Below are positions 27,113-34,652 of a DNA stretch of 64,000 nucleotides, piece after piece. The notes below the pieces were generated by a model. It saw nothing but the letters and a program-made list of their open reading frames with translations. It was not told the DNA's origin and ran no database searches. Made by a program: the position numbers and the translations under genes. The stretch is taken from assembly GCA_016841425.1 (NCBI GenBank), contig JAENZE010000008.1, positions 115,470 to 179,469 on the forward strand. Direction: 5' to 3'. The first letter of the stretch is position 1; each line of letters starts with the position of its first letter. The stretch comes from Syntrophomonas sp. (lineage in GTDB: Bacteria; Bacillota; Syntrophomonadia; Syntrophomonadales; Syntrophomonadaceae).

Positions 27113-27958
27113 ATGAAGCAAATTATAAGAGGGTTTGTTCTGCTTACTCTGGGGGCTTTTATGGATGCAGCCGGGTTCTATTTCTTTCTCGCTCCTAACG
27201 CCATAGCTGCAGGAGGTATCAATGGACTGGCCCTGGTGTTAAATAACTTTTTACCACAGTTCCCCCTGGGAAGTCTGGTGCTGGTTATGAGTATACTCAT
27301 GCTGTTAATCGGCTTCTTATTGGTGGGAGCCGTCTTTGGTTTAAAAACCATCTACTGCAGTATACTAATACCCCTTATTATTTGGGGGCTGGAATTGCTT
27401 TACCCCTTAAATGCTCCACTAGGCCAAGATACCCTGGTACAGCTAATCTTTGGAGTATTGATATCCGGCATCGGGATCGCGCTGCTGTTTAACCAGAATG
27501 CTTCTAGTGGAGGAACTGACATAGCAGGACGTATTCTCTACAAATATTACCATATCCACCTTGGTAAAGGGCTCTTTATAATTGACTTTTTTATCACCAT
27601 TGCTGCCACGGTGACCTTCGGTATTGAAAAAGGTATGTATGCCCTGTTAGGTGTACTTTTATATGGTTTAGTTGTAGATGCCGTAATAGAAGGTTTTGAT
27701 GTGCGCAAACACGTAACCATTATCACTAGCGAAAGTCCACTCGTAAAGCGTTTTATTGTAGAAGACCTGCAGCGAGGAGCCACCATATACACTGCCCGAG
27801 GCGCCTATACCGATGATGAACGAGAAGTAATCATTACTATAGTTAACCGCCGTGAATTTATTCACCTGCGTGATTTCATTAAAAGCCATGACCCCCGTGC
27901 CTTCATCACCGTTCAAAATACACATGATGTCCTGGGCGAGGGATTTAAATCAATATAA
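27113..27958 (+). CDS. YitT-family membrane protein
   Basis: The protein (281 residues) has five to six N-terminal membrane segments, including the conserved SSGGTDIAGRIL motif. A cytoplasmic C-terminal DUF2179 domain (about 205-281) contains RGATIYTARGAYTDDEREVIITIVNRRE. This two-part layout defines the YitT family of Firmicute membrane proteins, whose transport function is not settled. The GGGGATGG site precedes the ATG. It is likely a single gene or co-transcribed with the deacetylase-like gene. Confidence 0.9.
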   Translation: MKQIIRGFVLLTLGAFMDAAGFYFFLAPNAIAAGGINGLALVLNNFLPQFPLGSLVLVMSILMLLIGFLLVGAVFGLKTIYCSILIPLIIWGLELLYPLNAPLGQDTLVQLIFGVLISGIGIALLFNQNASSGGTDIAGRILYKYYHIHLGKGLFIIDFFITIAATVTFGIEKGMYALLGVLLYGLVVDAVIEGFDVRKHVTIITSESPLVKRFIVEDLQRGATIYTARGAYTDDEREVIITIVNRREFIHLRDFIKSHDPRAFITVQNTHDVLGEGFKSI

Positions 27959-28038
27959 TAAATGAGGGGTCAAGCATGACCTCAATTCTCTAATTGCATT
28001 TAACTATTTAAAGTGATAGTATATTTTCGATAAATATT

Positions 28039-28050
28039 TTATCATGATAA
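28039..28050. promoter_or_regulatory. TTATCATGATAA palindrome before the YheO-like gene
   Basis: A perfect 12-bp palindrome lies 36 bp upstream of the YheO-like start. An identical copy lies just after the gene at 28725-28736. Both sit in AT-rich spacers, where a DNA-binding regulator could act on itself and on the DUF554 gene downstream. Confidence 0.5.
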
Positions 28051-28085
28051 GAATTGCTTTGTCATAGAGAGGTTAATTAAAGCAA

Positions 28086-28721
28086 GTGGATGAAAAGAGA
28101 GCTCTGTTAAATTCTTTTATACCTCTGGTTGATTTCCTTTCCCGGGTATTCGGCAGTTACTGTGAAATCGTGCTCCATGATGTTACAGATACTCAGGAAA
28201 GCATTATCGCCATCAGCGAGAATAATCTGACCGGCAGGAAAAAAGGCGGGACTATGTCTCCCGTTGCTCAAAAAGTATTGGAACTAAACCAGGATCAGGA
28301 TTATGTGATAAATAATATGGAAAAAGCTCTACAGGGAAAAGATATCCGTTCCAACACCTATTTCATCAAGGATTCCAGTGGAAAACTGATCGGTATGCTC
28401 TGTGTCAATCTAGATATTTCAGCACCGCTAGCCCTAAGAAGGATGCTGGATGACCTGATTGCATTTCAAGCAGATGCAGAACCATCATCAACCACATCAT
28501 TTTCTTCCAATTTGGAGGATTATGTGCTGCTGCTCATTAATGAAGCTTTACAAGGTACGGCTATTTCACCCGCCCGGATGACTCCGAAGGAAAAAAAGGC
28601 GGTTATTAAGCAGCTTAATGAAAAAGGGGTTTTTCGTATCAAAGGAGGGGTTTCCGAAGTCTGCCTGCATCTACAAATATCTGAAGCAACCCTGTACCGT
28701 TATCTCAAAGACATAAAATAA
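28086..28721 (+). CDS. YheO-like PAS/HTH transcriptional regulator
   Basis: The N-terminal YheO-like PAS domain (residues 10-125) includes FGSYCEIVLHDV and TYFIKDSSGKLIGMLCVNLD. The C-terminal DNA-binding domain (about 160-211) includes KKAVIKQLNEKGVFRIKGGVSEVC and a final HTH LQISEATLYRYLKDIK. The family contains regulators such as DauR that respond to small metabolites. The start is GTG 28086, with a distant GAGAGG, so the exact start is a little uncertain. Identical palindromes flank it, suggesting autoregulation. A terminator follows. Confidence 0.87.
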   Translation: MDEKRALLNSFIPLVDFLSRVFGSYCEIVLHDVTDTQESIIAISENNLTGRKKGGTMSPVAQKVLELNQDQDYVINNMEKALQGKDIRSNTYFIKDSSGKLIGMLCVNLDISAPLALRRMLDDLIAFQADAEPSSTTSFSSNLEDYVLLLINEALQGTAISPARMTPKEKKAVIKQLNEKGVFRIKGGVSEVCLHLQISEATLYRYLKDIK

Positions 28722-28724
28722 AAT

Positions 28725-28736
28725 TTATCATGATAA
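28725..28736. promoter_or_regulatory. Second TTATCATGATAA palindrome, after the YheO-like gene
   Basis: This is an exact copy of the 12-bp palindrome at 28039-28050, 4 bp after the YheO-like stop and 120 bp upstream of the DUF554 gene. Confidence 0.5.
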
Positions 28737-28777
28737 TTCTATTGAAACATTATTAATTGAGGAAGTTAACCATCTAC

Positions 28778-28808
28778 CCACAGGCTCAAGCAATGCTGGT
28801 GGTGTTTT
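28778..28808 (+). terminator. Terminator between the YheO-like and DUF554 genes
   Basis: CCACAGGC and GCTGGTGG form an 8-bp stem with one mismatch and one wobble pair, followed by TGTTTTTT. Confidence 0.7.
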
Positions 28809-28855
28809 TTATGGGTAACTAAACTATTACTCAACTGGATCGGAGAGGTTATATT

Positions 28856-29560
28856 ATGCTGGGTACTATTGTCAACACAGGCGCTATTATTGTCGGAGCA
28901 TTGATCGGACTATTGTTCAGGGGAGGCATTCCTGAATCCTATAACCAAACCATTATGAAGGCTATTGGACTAGCTGTAGTATTAATAGGTCTTATGAATG
29001 CCTTTCAAACTGCCAATATTCTACTGTTGATATTCAGTCTGGCCATAGGCAGTCTGTTAGGCGAAATGATGAAAATCGAGAATGGCCTGGAAAACCTGGG
29101 TAACTGGCTGGAGTCAAAATTTGCCTCTTCGGGCAGCAATATCTCTCGCGGTTTTGTTACTTCCAGTCTCCTGTTTTGTGTCGGAGCCATGGCCATCGTA
29201 GGTTCACTGGAGAGCGGTTTGTCGGGTAATCATCAAACCCTGTTTGCGAAATCAGTATTAGACGGAATCTCTTCCATAGTATTCGCTTCCACCATGGGAC
29301 TGGGAGTATTATTTTCCGCCGCTTCAGTATTTGTATACCAGGGGTTCATAACCATAACCGCGTCTTTTCTGCAGCAGTTTCTGGTCGAAGCAGCTATAAC
29401 TGAGATGTCCGCCGTGGGAGGTCTGCTCATACTAGCCATCGGGATGAATATTCTGGACCTGCCCCGAATAAAAGTTGGCAATATGCTGCCGGCCATATTT
29501 TTGCCTTTAATTTATTATATACTGCTCCCTTACTGGTCTAATCTACAGGGGTTGTTTTAA
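28856..29560 (+). CDS. DUF554-family membrane protein (YqgA-like)
   Basis: This 234-residue protein has about seven membrane segments and starts MLGTIVNTGAIIVGALIGLLF, the typical DUF554 opening. It also shows the internal FCVGAMAIVGSLESGLSGNH and LDGISSIVFASTMGLGVLFSA segments. Its function is unknown; it is predicted to be a transporter-like protein. It lies downstream of the YheO-like regulator and its second palindrome, so it may be a target. It converges on the GNAT gene. Confidence 0.9.
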   Translation: MLGTIVNTGAIIVGALIGLLFRGGIPESYNQTIMKAIGLAVVLIGLMNAFQTANILLLIFSLAIGSLLGEMMKIENGLENLGNWLESKFASSGSNISRGFVTSSLLFCVGAMAIVGSLESGLSGNHQTLFAKSVLDGISSIVFASTMGLGVLFSAASVFVYQGFITITASFLQQFLVEAAITEMSAVGGLLILAIGMNILDLPRIKVGNMLPAIFLPLIYYILLPYWSNLQGLF

Positions 29561-29577
29561 GGCTACAATTAAAGCCT

Positions 29578-30078
29578 TTATAGGTGTAGATCCCAGCGTT
29601 CTTCCATTAAATTTTTAGCCCAGGTATAGTTCTTTTTGCTGTCTGTAAGGATGAATCCGAATTTCTGATAGAGGTAACGGGCAGCGTCTAGTACACTGAC
29701 CGTCCAGAGCATGATGCGTTTGTATTGCTTCTCCTGGCAGAAATCAATTACTGTTTCCATCAACTTATTCCCTAAACCTCTGCCCCTCATCTCGGGATCT
29801 ATGAGAAACCATCGAAGTTGGGCTGTAGTATCATCTACTTTGACTATAGCTATTACGCCAACCTGTATTTTATTTACTTCTGCAACCCATATATTTTCTC
29901 TATTTTTATCATGGTTTTCATGAAAATGCAGTAAATATTTTTCAACATACTCTACAAACTGTGGCCCAAAGCCATATTCCCTTTCATAAAGCTCTGTATG
30001 CCTTTGGACTATACATTCTAGGTCTGCTGGCTGATATGTTCTTATTAGAGCAGGCTTTGCTCCGTTTAACAAGGTCAT
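29578..30078 (-). CDS. GNAT-family N-acetyltransferase
   Basis: This 166-residue acetyltransferase has the acetyl-CoA loop LIDPEMRGRGLGNKLM (motif A) and a C-terminal YLYQKFGFILTDSKK (motif B). It is similar to GNAT domains fused to MarR regulators, but no HTH is present here. The ATG at 30078 follows AGAGGGG at 6-base spacing. The gene lies directly downstream of the structured intergenic element at 30120-30375, so that element may be its leader. The substrate is unknown. Confidence 0.88.
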   Translation of the reverse strand: MTLLNGAKPALIRTYQPADLECIVQRHTELYEREYGFGPQFVEYVEKYLLHFHENHDKNRENIWVAEVNKIQVGVIAIVKVDDTTAQLRWFLIDPEMRGRGLGNKLMETVIDFCQEKQYKRIMLWTVSVLDAARYLYQKFGFILTDSKKNYTWAKNLMEERWDLHL

Positions 30079-30119
30079 ACCGTTCCCCTCTATTCATTAT
30101 TCTTTATTGATTCTCCTGT

Positions 30120-30375
30120 GAAAATCCCAGTACAACTGGTTTGGATAAATATATAAGAGCCGTTTGATCTAGCATGGTAACAACACCCTGCGAAGCCAAA
30201 TGACGAGAGGGGTCGAGTCCTACGGACGGGGCAAGAGGGCCACTTAACAGGGATGTGAATTGGCCCGGCACCCCTTTTGTTGTGAGGCAAACAGATGGTG
30301 TTGACCATGCGAAATCTGGCGACGGATATTTATGCATCCAAACCTGCGAAATATAATTTTTCGCAGGGGAATCTT
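30120..30375 (-). ncRNA. Candidate structured RNA or leader, about 250 nt
   Basis: On the minus strand a promoter (30382-30411) precedes a region that folds almost completely. A 5' hairpin pairs CCTGCGAAA with TTTCGCAGG (30343-30367). A long closing stem pairs GGTTTGGAT and AAATAT (30138-30152) with ATATTT and ATCCAAACC (30326-30344). Deeper pairs are CCGT/ACGG, GCATGGT/ACCATGC and CAACACC/GGTGTTG. The core has AGGGGT/ACCCCT, GTCC/GGAC and GGGCCA/TGGCCC hairpins, and CCAGT/ACTGG (30127-30139) followed by GATTTTC may end the RNA. It is unusually GC-rich for its surroundings. I do not recognise a known RNA class. Confidence 0.55.
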
Positions 30376-30381
30376 TATTTG

Positions 30382-30411
30382 ATTATATAAAAAGCCAGTT
30401 GACTTATTCAA
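30382..30411 (-). promoter_or_regulatory. SigmaA-type promoter of the structured RNA candidate
   Basis: On the minus strand TTGAAT (30411-30406), an 18-bp spacer and TATAAT (30387-30382) form a good promoter. The expected start is near 30375, just before the first hairpin. Confidence 0.6.
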
Positions 30412-30464
30412 CTAGCTTGGGAAAGTATATCCGGGGAAACAAATCTGGTAATAAACCTGTTGAT

Positions 30465-31154
30465 TTAAATAAACTTGACGTTCACTTCTAATACATTATT
30501 TTGTGAAAGCTCCTGCAGTAACCTGCTCAATAGATTAGCCGTGTTGCCCATAGCTGCTTGTTGCAGCTTTTGGTATTGGCCCGATTCCTGCAGATCCTGT
30601 AAGGCAGAATCCCTCAGGATATTAATATATTCATCCCGATCAGCGCTCATTTCCACCAGGTCATCCCGGGGCTTAGCCTTGAAAATCAAGAAGCCTCCTG
30701 TAGTCTGTGCTTTGTCATTGAAGATTTCTATGCTATTAATCTCGGGCCGGGGCAGCATAATCTCTATCCTAGTTTCTGTTATGCTTACATCTTTTGCTGT
30801 TAACCGGGTTAGATCTACCCCCAGATGAACTCTATACTCGTAATTAACACTTACCTTTTTCTGCAGACCTGGAATGCTTATCTTGTAAGAGAGTATTTTA
30901 ATAGTTCCAGGATCTTCAGCCTGGTAAGATGCCCGGCCGACAGCTTCCAGGACATTCAATGTTCCCTCGGAATACAGCCTTTCTACCACCAGTTCAGAGG
31001 TGATCTGATATGGAATAGCATTATCAATTTCGGGGCTCTGGCCCCTGAACCAGATTAATCCGCCCACTATTAAAGCCAGCAATAATACCAGAATTATGCC
31101 CTTTTTAAATATTCTATCGGCATGTACAACCAGTCCGGTTATAATATTATTCAC
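30465..31154 (-). CDS. DUF4230-family membrane-anchored protein
   Basis: One N-terminal membrane segment (residues 18-36, KGIILVLLLALIVGGLIWF) is followed by an extracytoplasmic alpha-beta domain of the DUF4230 type (about 55-225). The conserved parts are YQITSELVVERLYSEGTLNVLEAVG and VEYRVHLGVDLTRL-like strands. Function is unknown. It stands alone on the minus strand, upstream of the structured RNA candidate. The call rests on overall similarity. Confidence 0.75.
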   Translation of the reverse strand: MNNIITGLVVHADRIFKKGIILVLLLALIVGGLIWFRGQSPEIDNAIPYQITSELVVERLYSEGTLNVLEAVGRASYQAEDPGTIKILSYKISIPGLQKKVSVNYEYRVHLGVDLTRLTAKDVSITETRIEIMLPRPEINSIEIFNDKAQTTGGFLIFKAKPRDDLVEMSADRDEYINILRDSALQDLQESGQYQKLQQAAMGNTANLLSRLLQELSQNNVLEVNVKFI

Positions 31155-31485
31155 CCGCGATCATCTGCCTTGAAATTCACATATGACACAAGTCTCTATT
31201 TTTCTGAGACAATTAAATTTTATGTCATATCTTTGTATATTCTTATGTCTGGCTGATCGGTAAAATGAATACGAAAAACTGGAAAAGGCTTTCCCCCTGG
31301 TGCAATCCAATATTAATTATTATGAAACCTCACCTTTGTTTTATCAAATTTTGCATCTCCTTGTTTTAATGTCCACGATGAGCAATTATAAATCGAGTAT
31401 GGTACAAATATCTGGGACTTTAAACGGCCAACTACAAATATCTAAAAAGAGACCGAACCGTATATAGCAGATTACAGCAAAACGA
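31155..31485. other. 330-bp AT-rich gene-free spacer with one long hairpin
   Basis: No gene is seen. An inverted repeat pairs ATATGACA (from 31181) with TGTCATAT (to about 31230), with an inner TCTC/GAGA pairing. It lies between the end of the FtsW-like gene and the start of the DUF4230 gene on the minus strand. Confidence 0.4.
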
Positions 31486-32778
31486 TTATATTTTGTTCAG
31501 TAATACAATATCTTTTAAACGATATACACTGAGGATGATCCCTAATATCAACATTTGCACTACCACCTGACTTCCGCCATAGCTTATGAAGGGTAAACTC
31601 ATCCCGGTAATGGGAAGGCAGCCAAGATTCATAAATATATGCCAAAAAGATTGCACGAGTAAGAGCGTAGCTAGCCCCCCAATTAATAAAGAGCCATATT
31701 GATTTCGTACTTCTTTAACTACTTTAAATAAATGGATAAAGAAAGCCATCGCAGCAAAAAATAACAGTATTCCCGCCAGCCAGCCAAAAGTATATACGAC
31801 ATAGGTAAAGACAAAATCTGTATGTAATTCTGGGACAGCAGACAAATTGAACCCTTGACCAAAATAGCCAGCAGCTTTTACGGCTTCGGTAATCTGAATG
31901 TATAGATAACCAGCACCACCAGGGTCGACTTCCGGGTTAAGAAAGATGGTAAATCGTTCCATGCGGTACGGCTGAGAAAGGACTGCCAGTACAGCCATTA
32001 TTATAGGTAAGATAAAAGTTAATGCTATTTGATACAGTTTGGCACGGCTCAAATACAATAAAACCCCAAATGCACTAGTGAATAACAGCAAACCGGAAAA
32101 ACATGGACTGGCTAAGTATAGAATAACGGGGATTAAGAATAATGCCCAAATTATTAATAAAGACTTCCTATTATTCCAATCATGTTTCGTCAGTAGTCCG
32201 GCTAGAGCTATAGTAAGTAAATAGGGAGATATGCCGGCAATATTAACAGAAAAGGGCCCTATAATAATATAAGGTAATCCTGCTTCAAGACGGCCAAATA
32301 TTAATGCAAAGACCCATATAGCTATCGTAACTATATAAATATAACTGGATATTTTCTGATATTTGCGATAGTCTAAATTACTAAGCAATACTAAAATAAC
32401 CGCTCCAAACAGCACATATAAGGCTGAATTATAAAAAACACGTAAGTCATACCTTAGCAAATCATTAAACTGTATGGTATATAAAGTGAATAATCCAAAA
32501 CCCAAAAATAGAGTGGCAAAAAAAATAAGCTTCCAGTCGATTTTAGGTTTATGGGTATTGTGCAGTTGAATTCCTACTGATATTGGATCACCCATATGTT
32601 TAGTTGCCTGTTCTATGGCCTCATTTTCGGCTAATCCTTTAGCTATAAATTCTTCTACACGTTCCTCAAGATGACTTAACAGTTCAGTCTTAATAACATA
32701 ATGAACTTCTTTGCATTTCACCTGTGCACATACTTTGTCCAGATAATTAACTACATTTTGGTTTTGGTACAGGTTCAA
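31486..32778 (-). CDS. FtsW/RodA/SpoVE-family protein with N-terminal prefix domain
   Basis: Residues 8-70 form a small helical HAAS/DUF1700-like prefix (YLDKVCAQVKCKEVHYVIKTELLSHLEERVEEFI, then AIEQATKHMGDP), common in PadR-linked membrane proteins. The rest has about ten membrane segments of the FtsW/RodA/SpoVE class, ending in the conserved GMSLPFISYGGSQ motif. Classical members polymerise lipid II during division or spore cortex synthesis. The prefix and the adjacent PadR gene mark this as a specialised paralog. I choose the TTG at 32778, seven bases after GGGGGG; the frame overlaps the PadR gene by about 30 bp. Loss of the prefix would leave a normal SEDS length. Confidence 0.8.
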   Translation of the reverse strand: MNLYQNQNVVNYLDKVCAQVKCKEVHYVIKTELLSHLEERVEEFIAKGLAENEAIEQATKHMGDPISVGIQLHNTHKPKIDWKLIFFATLFLGFGLFTLYTIQFNDLLRYDLRVFYNSALYVLFGAVILVLLSNLDYRKYQKISSYIYIVTIAIWVFALIFGRLEAGLPYIIIGPFSVNIAGISPYLLTIALAGLLTKHDWNNRKSLLIIWALFLIPVILYLASPCFSGLLLFTSAFGVLLYLSRAKLYQIALTFILPIIMAVLAVLSQPYRMERFTIFLNPEVDPGGAGYLYIQITEAVKAAGYFGQGFNLSAVPELHTDFVFTYVVYTFGWLAGILLFFAAMAFFIHLFKVVKEVRNQYGSLLIGGLATLLLVQSFWHIFMNLGCLPITGMSLPFISYGGSQVVVQMLILGIILSVYRLKDIVLLNKI

Positions 32779-33109
32779 ACTTAATCCCCCCAATTACTTG
32801 ATCTACGGCATTTTTAAATTGATTCCACTCCGCTCCTTTTTCTTTAAGCTGATCATTTCCCTGTTGGGTAATTTGGTAATACTTACGACGGCGACCTTTA
32901 TCCGATTCAAGCCAGTAGGATTCAACTGAACCTTCCGACTCAAGTGCATGCAAAATGGGATATAAAGTTCCTTCCTTAAAAACAAATACTCCGCCCGATT
33001 GCTTATCAATCTCTTTAATAATTTGGTAACCATACATTGCATCCCGAGTGAGTAAGCTTAAAACCATAATAGCAGTACTTCCTTTGACTAATTCTTTGTT
33101 GACTTTCAC
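32747..33109 (-). CDS. PadR-family transcriptional regulator
   Basis: This winged-helix regulator of 120 residues has the PadR hallmarks LSLLTRDAMYGYQIIKEI, EGTLYPILHALESEG and WLESDKGRRRKYYQIT. PadR proteins generally repress neighbouring membrane-protein genes. It is followed by, and overlaps, the FtsW-like gene, so the two are translationally coupled. GTG 33109 lies six bases after AAGGTG; the alternative GTG 33118 is inside that site. A promoter with internal direct repeats lies upstream at 33148-33176. Confidence 0.93.
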   Translation of the reverse strand: MKVNKELVKGSTAIMVLSLLTRDAMYGYQIIKEIDKQSGGVFVFKEGTLYPILHALESEGSVESYWLESDKGRRRKYYQITQQGNDQLKEKGAEWNQFKNAVDQVIGGIKFEPVPKPKCS

Positions 33110-33139
33110 GGCTAACACCTTCTTTTATGCATAGTAAAT

Positions 33140-33176
33140 CTATGTATATAGTATCACTAGGTATATAGAGTTTCAA
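33140..33176 (-). promoter_or_regulatory. PadR operon promoter with direct repeats
   Basis: On the minus strand TTGAAA (33176-33171), a 17-bp spacer and TACTAT (33153-33148) form a strong promoter. On the plus strand two 12-mers, CTATGTATATAG (33140-33151) and CTAGGTATATAG (33157-33168), cover the -10 and spacer at 17-bp spacing. This is the likely PadR binding site. Confidence 0.65.
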
Positions 33177-33599
33177 GAGTAATTTCCTTAATAGAATCAA
33201 AGTTTAACTAACAAACATGATTGGCATAAGCGGAGAGATCTATATACAGCTCTAATTAACTGAAACCCAACCTAACAAAATACCTTTGTAGTATCTATTG
33301 TTTGTGGATAGTTACTGTAAAACTTAGAGGTACATATATACAAGAAAAACTGGGCTGATCCAGCATTGCCGAAACCAGCCCAGGCTTCATGTCGAAGCAA
33401 TAATATCAGTTTTTAATTATTTTCAATGTAATTATCCAATTTCCCAACCCGTTAGCAATATTCCAGCAAAATCAAGTCACTTATGGTATTTTTCATCGTA
33501 TCACTCATTACCTCAAACGAAAACGTATTTATTAACTATATCTTGCTAAGGATAGAAAAGCTAATGGAAGGCTGGGCCTCCCATTAGCTTTTCTGTCTT
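33177..33599. other. 420-bp gene-free stretch with two hairpins
   Basis: No gene is seen. A hairpin with TGGGCTG/CAGCCCA arms lies at 33351-33382. A very strong hairpin at 33554-33594 is described separately. The rest is AT-rich and without recognisable signals. Confidence 0.4.
33554..33594 (-). terminator. Terminator after the HEPN/MNT pair
   Basis: A perfect 14-bp stem (AGAAAAGCTAATGG with CCATTAGCTTTTCT) encloses a 13-nt loop, 6 bp after the HEPN stop. Both strands have T-rich 3' arms. Confidence 0.75.
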
Positions 33600-33941
33600 T
33601 TATTGTTGTTTGGCAAGCACGCTCTGTATCAACATACCCAGCTCTGGTAACGAATCCTGAACAGTCTTCCATATAATATGCAGATCAACACGGAAATACT
33701 CATGTGCTACTATATTTCGCATGCCTTTCATTTCATACCAGGGTATCTCTGGATATAACAACTGAATGTTTGAAGAAATGCGCCCTGCGGCTTCACCTAT
33801 TATTTCAAAGTTTCGTATAACAGCATCTATAGCCATCTCATTCAAGGTAAATTCATCAAATGTTAGATTAGCGGTATATCTCTGGATTTTATTTATCGCT
33901 TCCAGCATGTCTTCAAGATATAATCTATGGTCACGGGTCAT
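33600..33941 (-). CDS. hepT: HEPN-domain toxin (HepT/DUF86)
   Basis: This 113-residue HEPN protein has the RNase-type motif RNIVAH (R-N-x3-H) in GMRNIVAHEYFRVD near the C-terminus and a helical N-terminal half. In the type VII HEPN/MNT systems it acts as an RNA-targeting toxin, silenced when the partner nucleotidyltransferase adds AMP to a tyrosine near the HEPN motif (here the HEYF tyrosine). It overlaps the upstream MNT gene by 4 bp, the usual coupling for this pair. A terminator follows directly. Confidence 0.9.
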   Translation of the reverse strand: MTRDHRLYLEDMLEAINKIQRYTANLTFDEFTLNEMAIDAVIRNFEIIGEAAGRISSNIQLLYPEIPWYEMKGMRNIVAHEYFRVDLHIIWKTVQDSLPELGMLIQSVLAKQQ

Positions 33942-34219
33942 ACATATAACACCTCTTGCATTACCCGATCTTTGATAAGGGGTTTAATCGCCTGGGGAGT
34001 AGCGAGATCTACTTTTCGTCCGATAATGTTAGTGAGATGATTCTTAAGACGGATAAAATGAAACATATCAACCGGTTCGCTAAATTCCACCAGGATATCA
34101 ACATCGCTGGCTTCGGTATCTTCGCCCCTGGCAAATGAACCAAAAACCCCTATTTTTGACACCAAATAATCTTTACGGAGTTCATACATGTGCGCACGGA
34201 TACTTTCTAACGGATTCAT
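33938..34219 (-). CDS. mntA: MNT-domain nucleotidyltransferase antitoxin
   Basis: This minimal nucleotidyltransferase of 93 residues has the motif GSFARGEDTEASDVDILVEF, in which GS and the DxD pair are intact. In type VII toxin-antitoxin systems it AMPylates the HEPN toxin. ATG 34219 has GGAGG at 7-base spacing; the in-frame ATG at 34240 has none. It precedes and overlaps the HEPN gene by 4 bp. The pair looks intact and probably functional. Confidence 0.9.
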   Translation of the reverse strand: MNPLESIRAHMYELRKDYLVSKIGVFGSFARGEDTEASDVDILVEFSEPVDMFHFIRLKNHLTNIIGRKVDLATPQAIKPLIKDRVMQEVLYV

Positions 34220-34240
34220 ATGATTTCCTCCATTAAACAC

Positions 34241-34652
34241 TCGTTATGCCTATAATTCTAGCATACTAATATTTCCTGTAAAGTGCGTTTCCATATTTTG
34301 GGCGATAGGGTTCCCTTATACTACATTCCTTTTTTAGCCAGTACGATAAACACGCAAGTTGCTTGTTGTGACCATAAGTTAGCTGGTCTTTGGTTCCTAT
34401 TCGCTGGTCGCCCCATGACAATGCCCACGGTTATTTTTGGTTCTTCTTAAGCTGCATCCAGCAATCTTGAAGAATCAGCTTGAACTTGCTGCAAGTGGGA
34501 AGAACCAGAGGTCTATCCCATTTGAATACCTCCCATATTTTGATTATAGGGGTATTCTCAGTGACTATCAAACCTGGGTAAGGTCATTGCTTCTAAAAAT
34601 AAATAAGCTAAAACTTTTAGCATTACCATAAGATTCTATACAAAATCAAATC
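34241..34652. other. 410-bp stretch without a convincing gene
   Basis: An open frame of 64 codons (34437-34631, plus) encodes a peptide with SGKNQRSIPFEYLPYFDYRG. It has no ribosome binding site and ends without known motifs, so it may be a gene fragment. No other signals were seen. Confidence 0.35.

Noticed and set aside
30104..30337. A 77-codon minus frame inside the structured element
   Set aside because: Its codons lie in the paired arms of the fold, it has no good ribosome site, and its peptide has no recognisable domain.
30120..30375. Retron msr-msd RNA
   Set aside because: The fold and terminal inverted repeats are suggestive, but no reverse transcriptase gene is found nearby.
34437..34631. 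64-codon plus frame between mntA and rlmH
   Set aside because: No ribosome site and no recognisable domain; at best a gene fragment, so described only as part of the gap.
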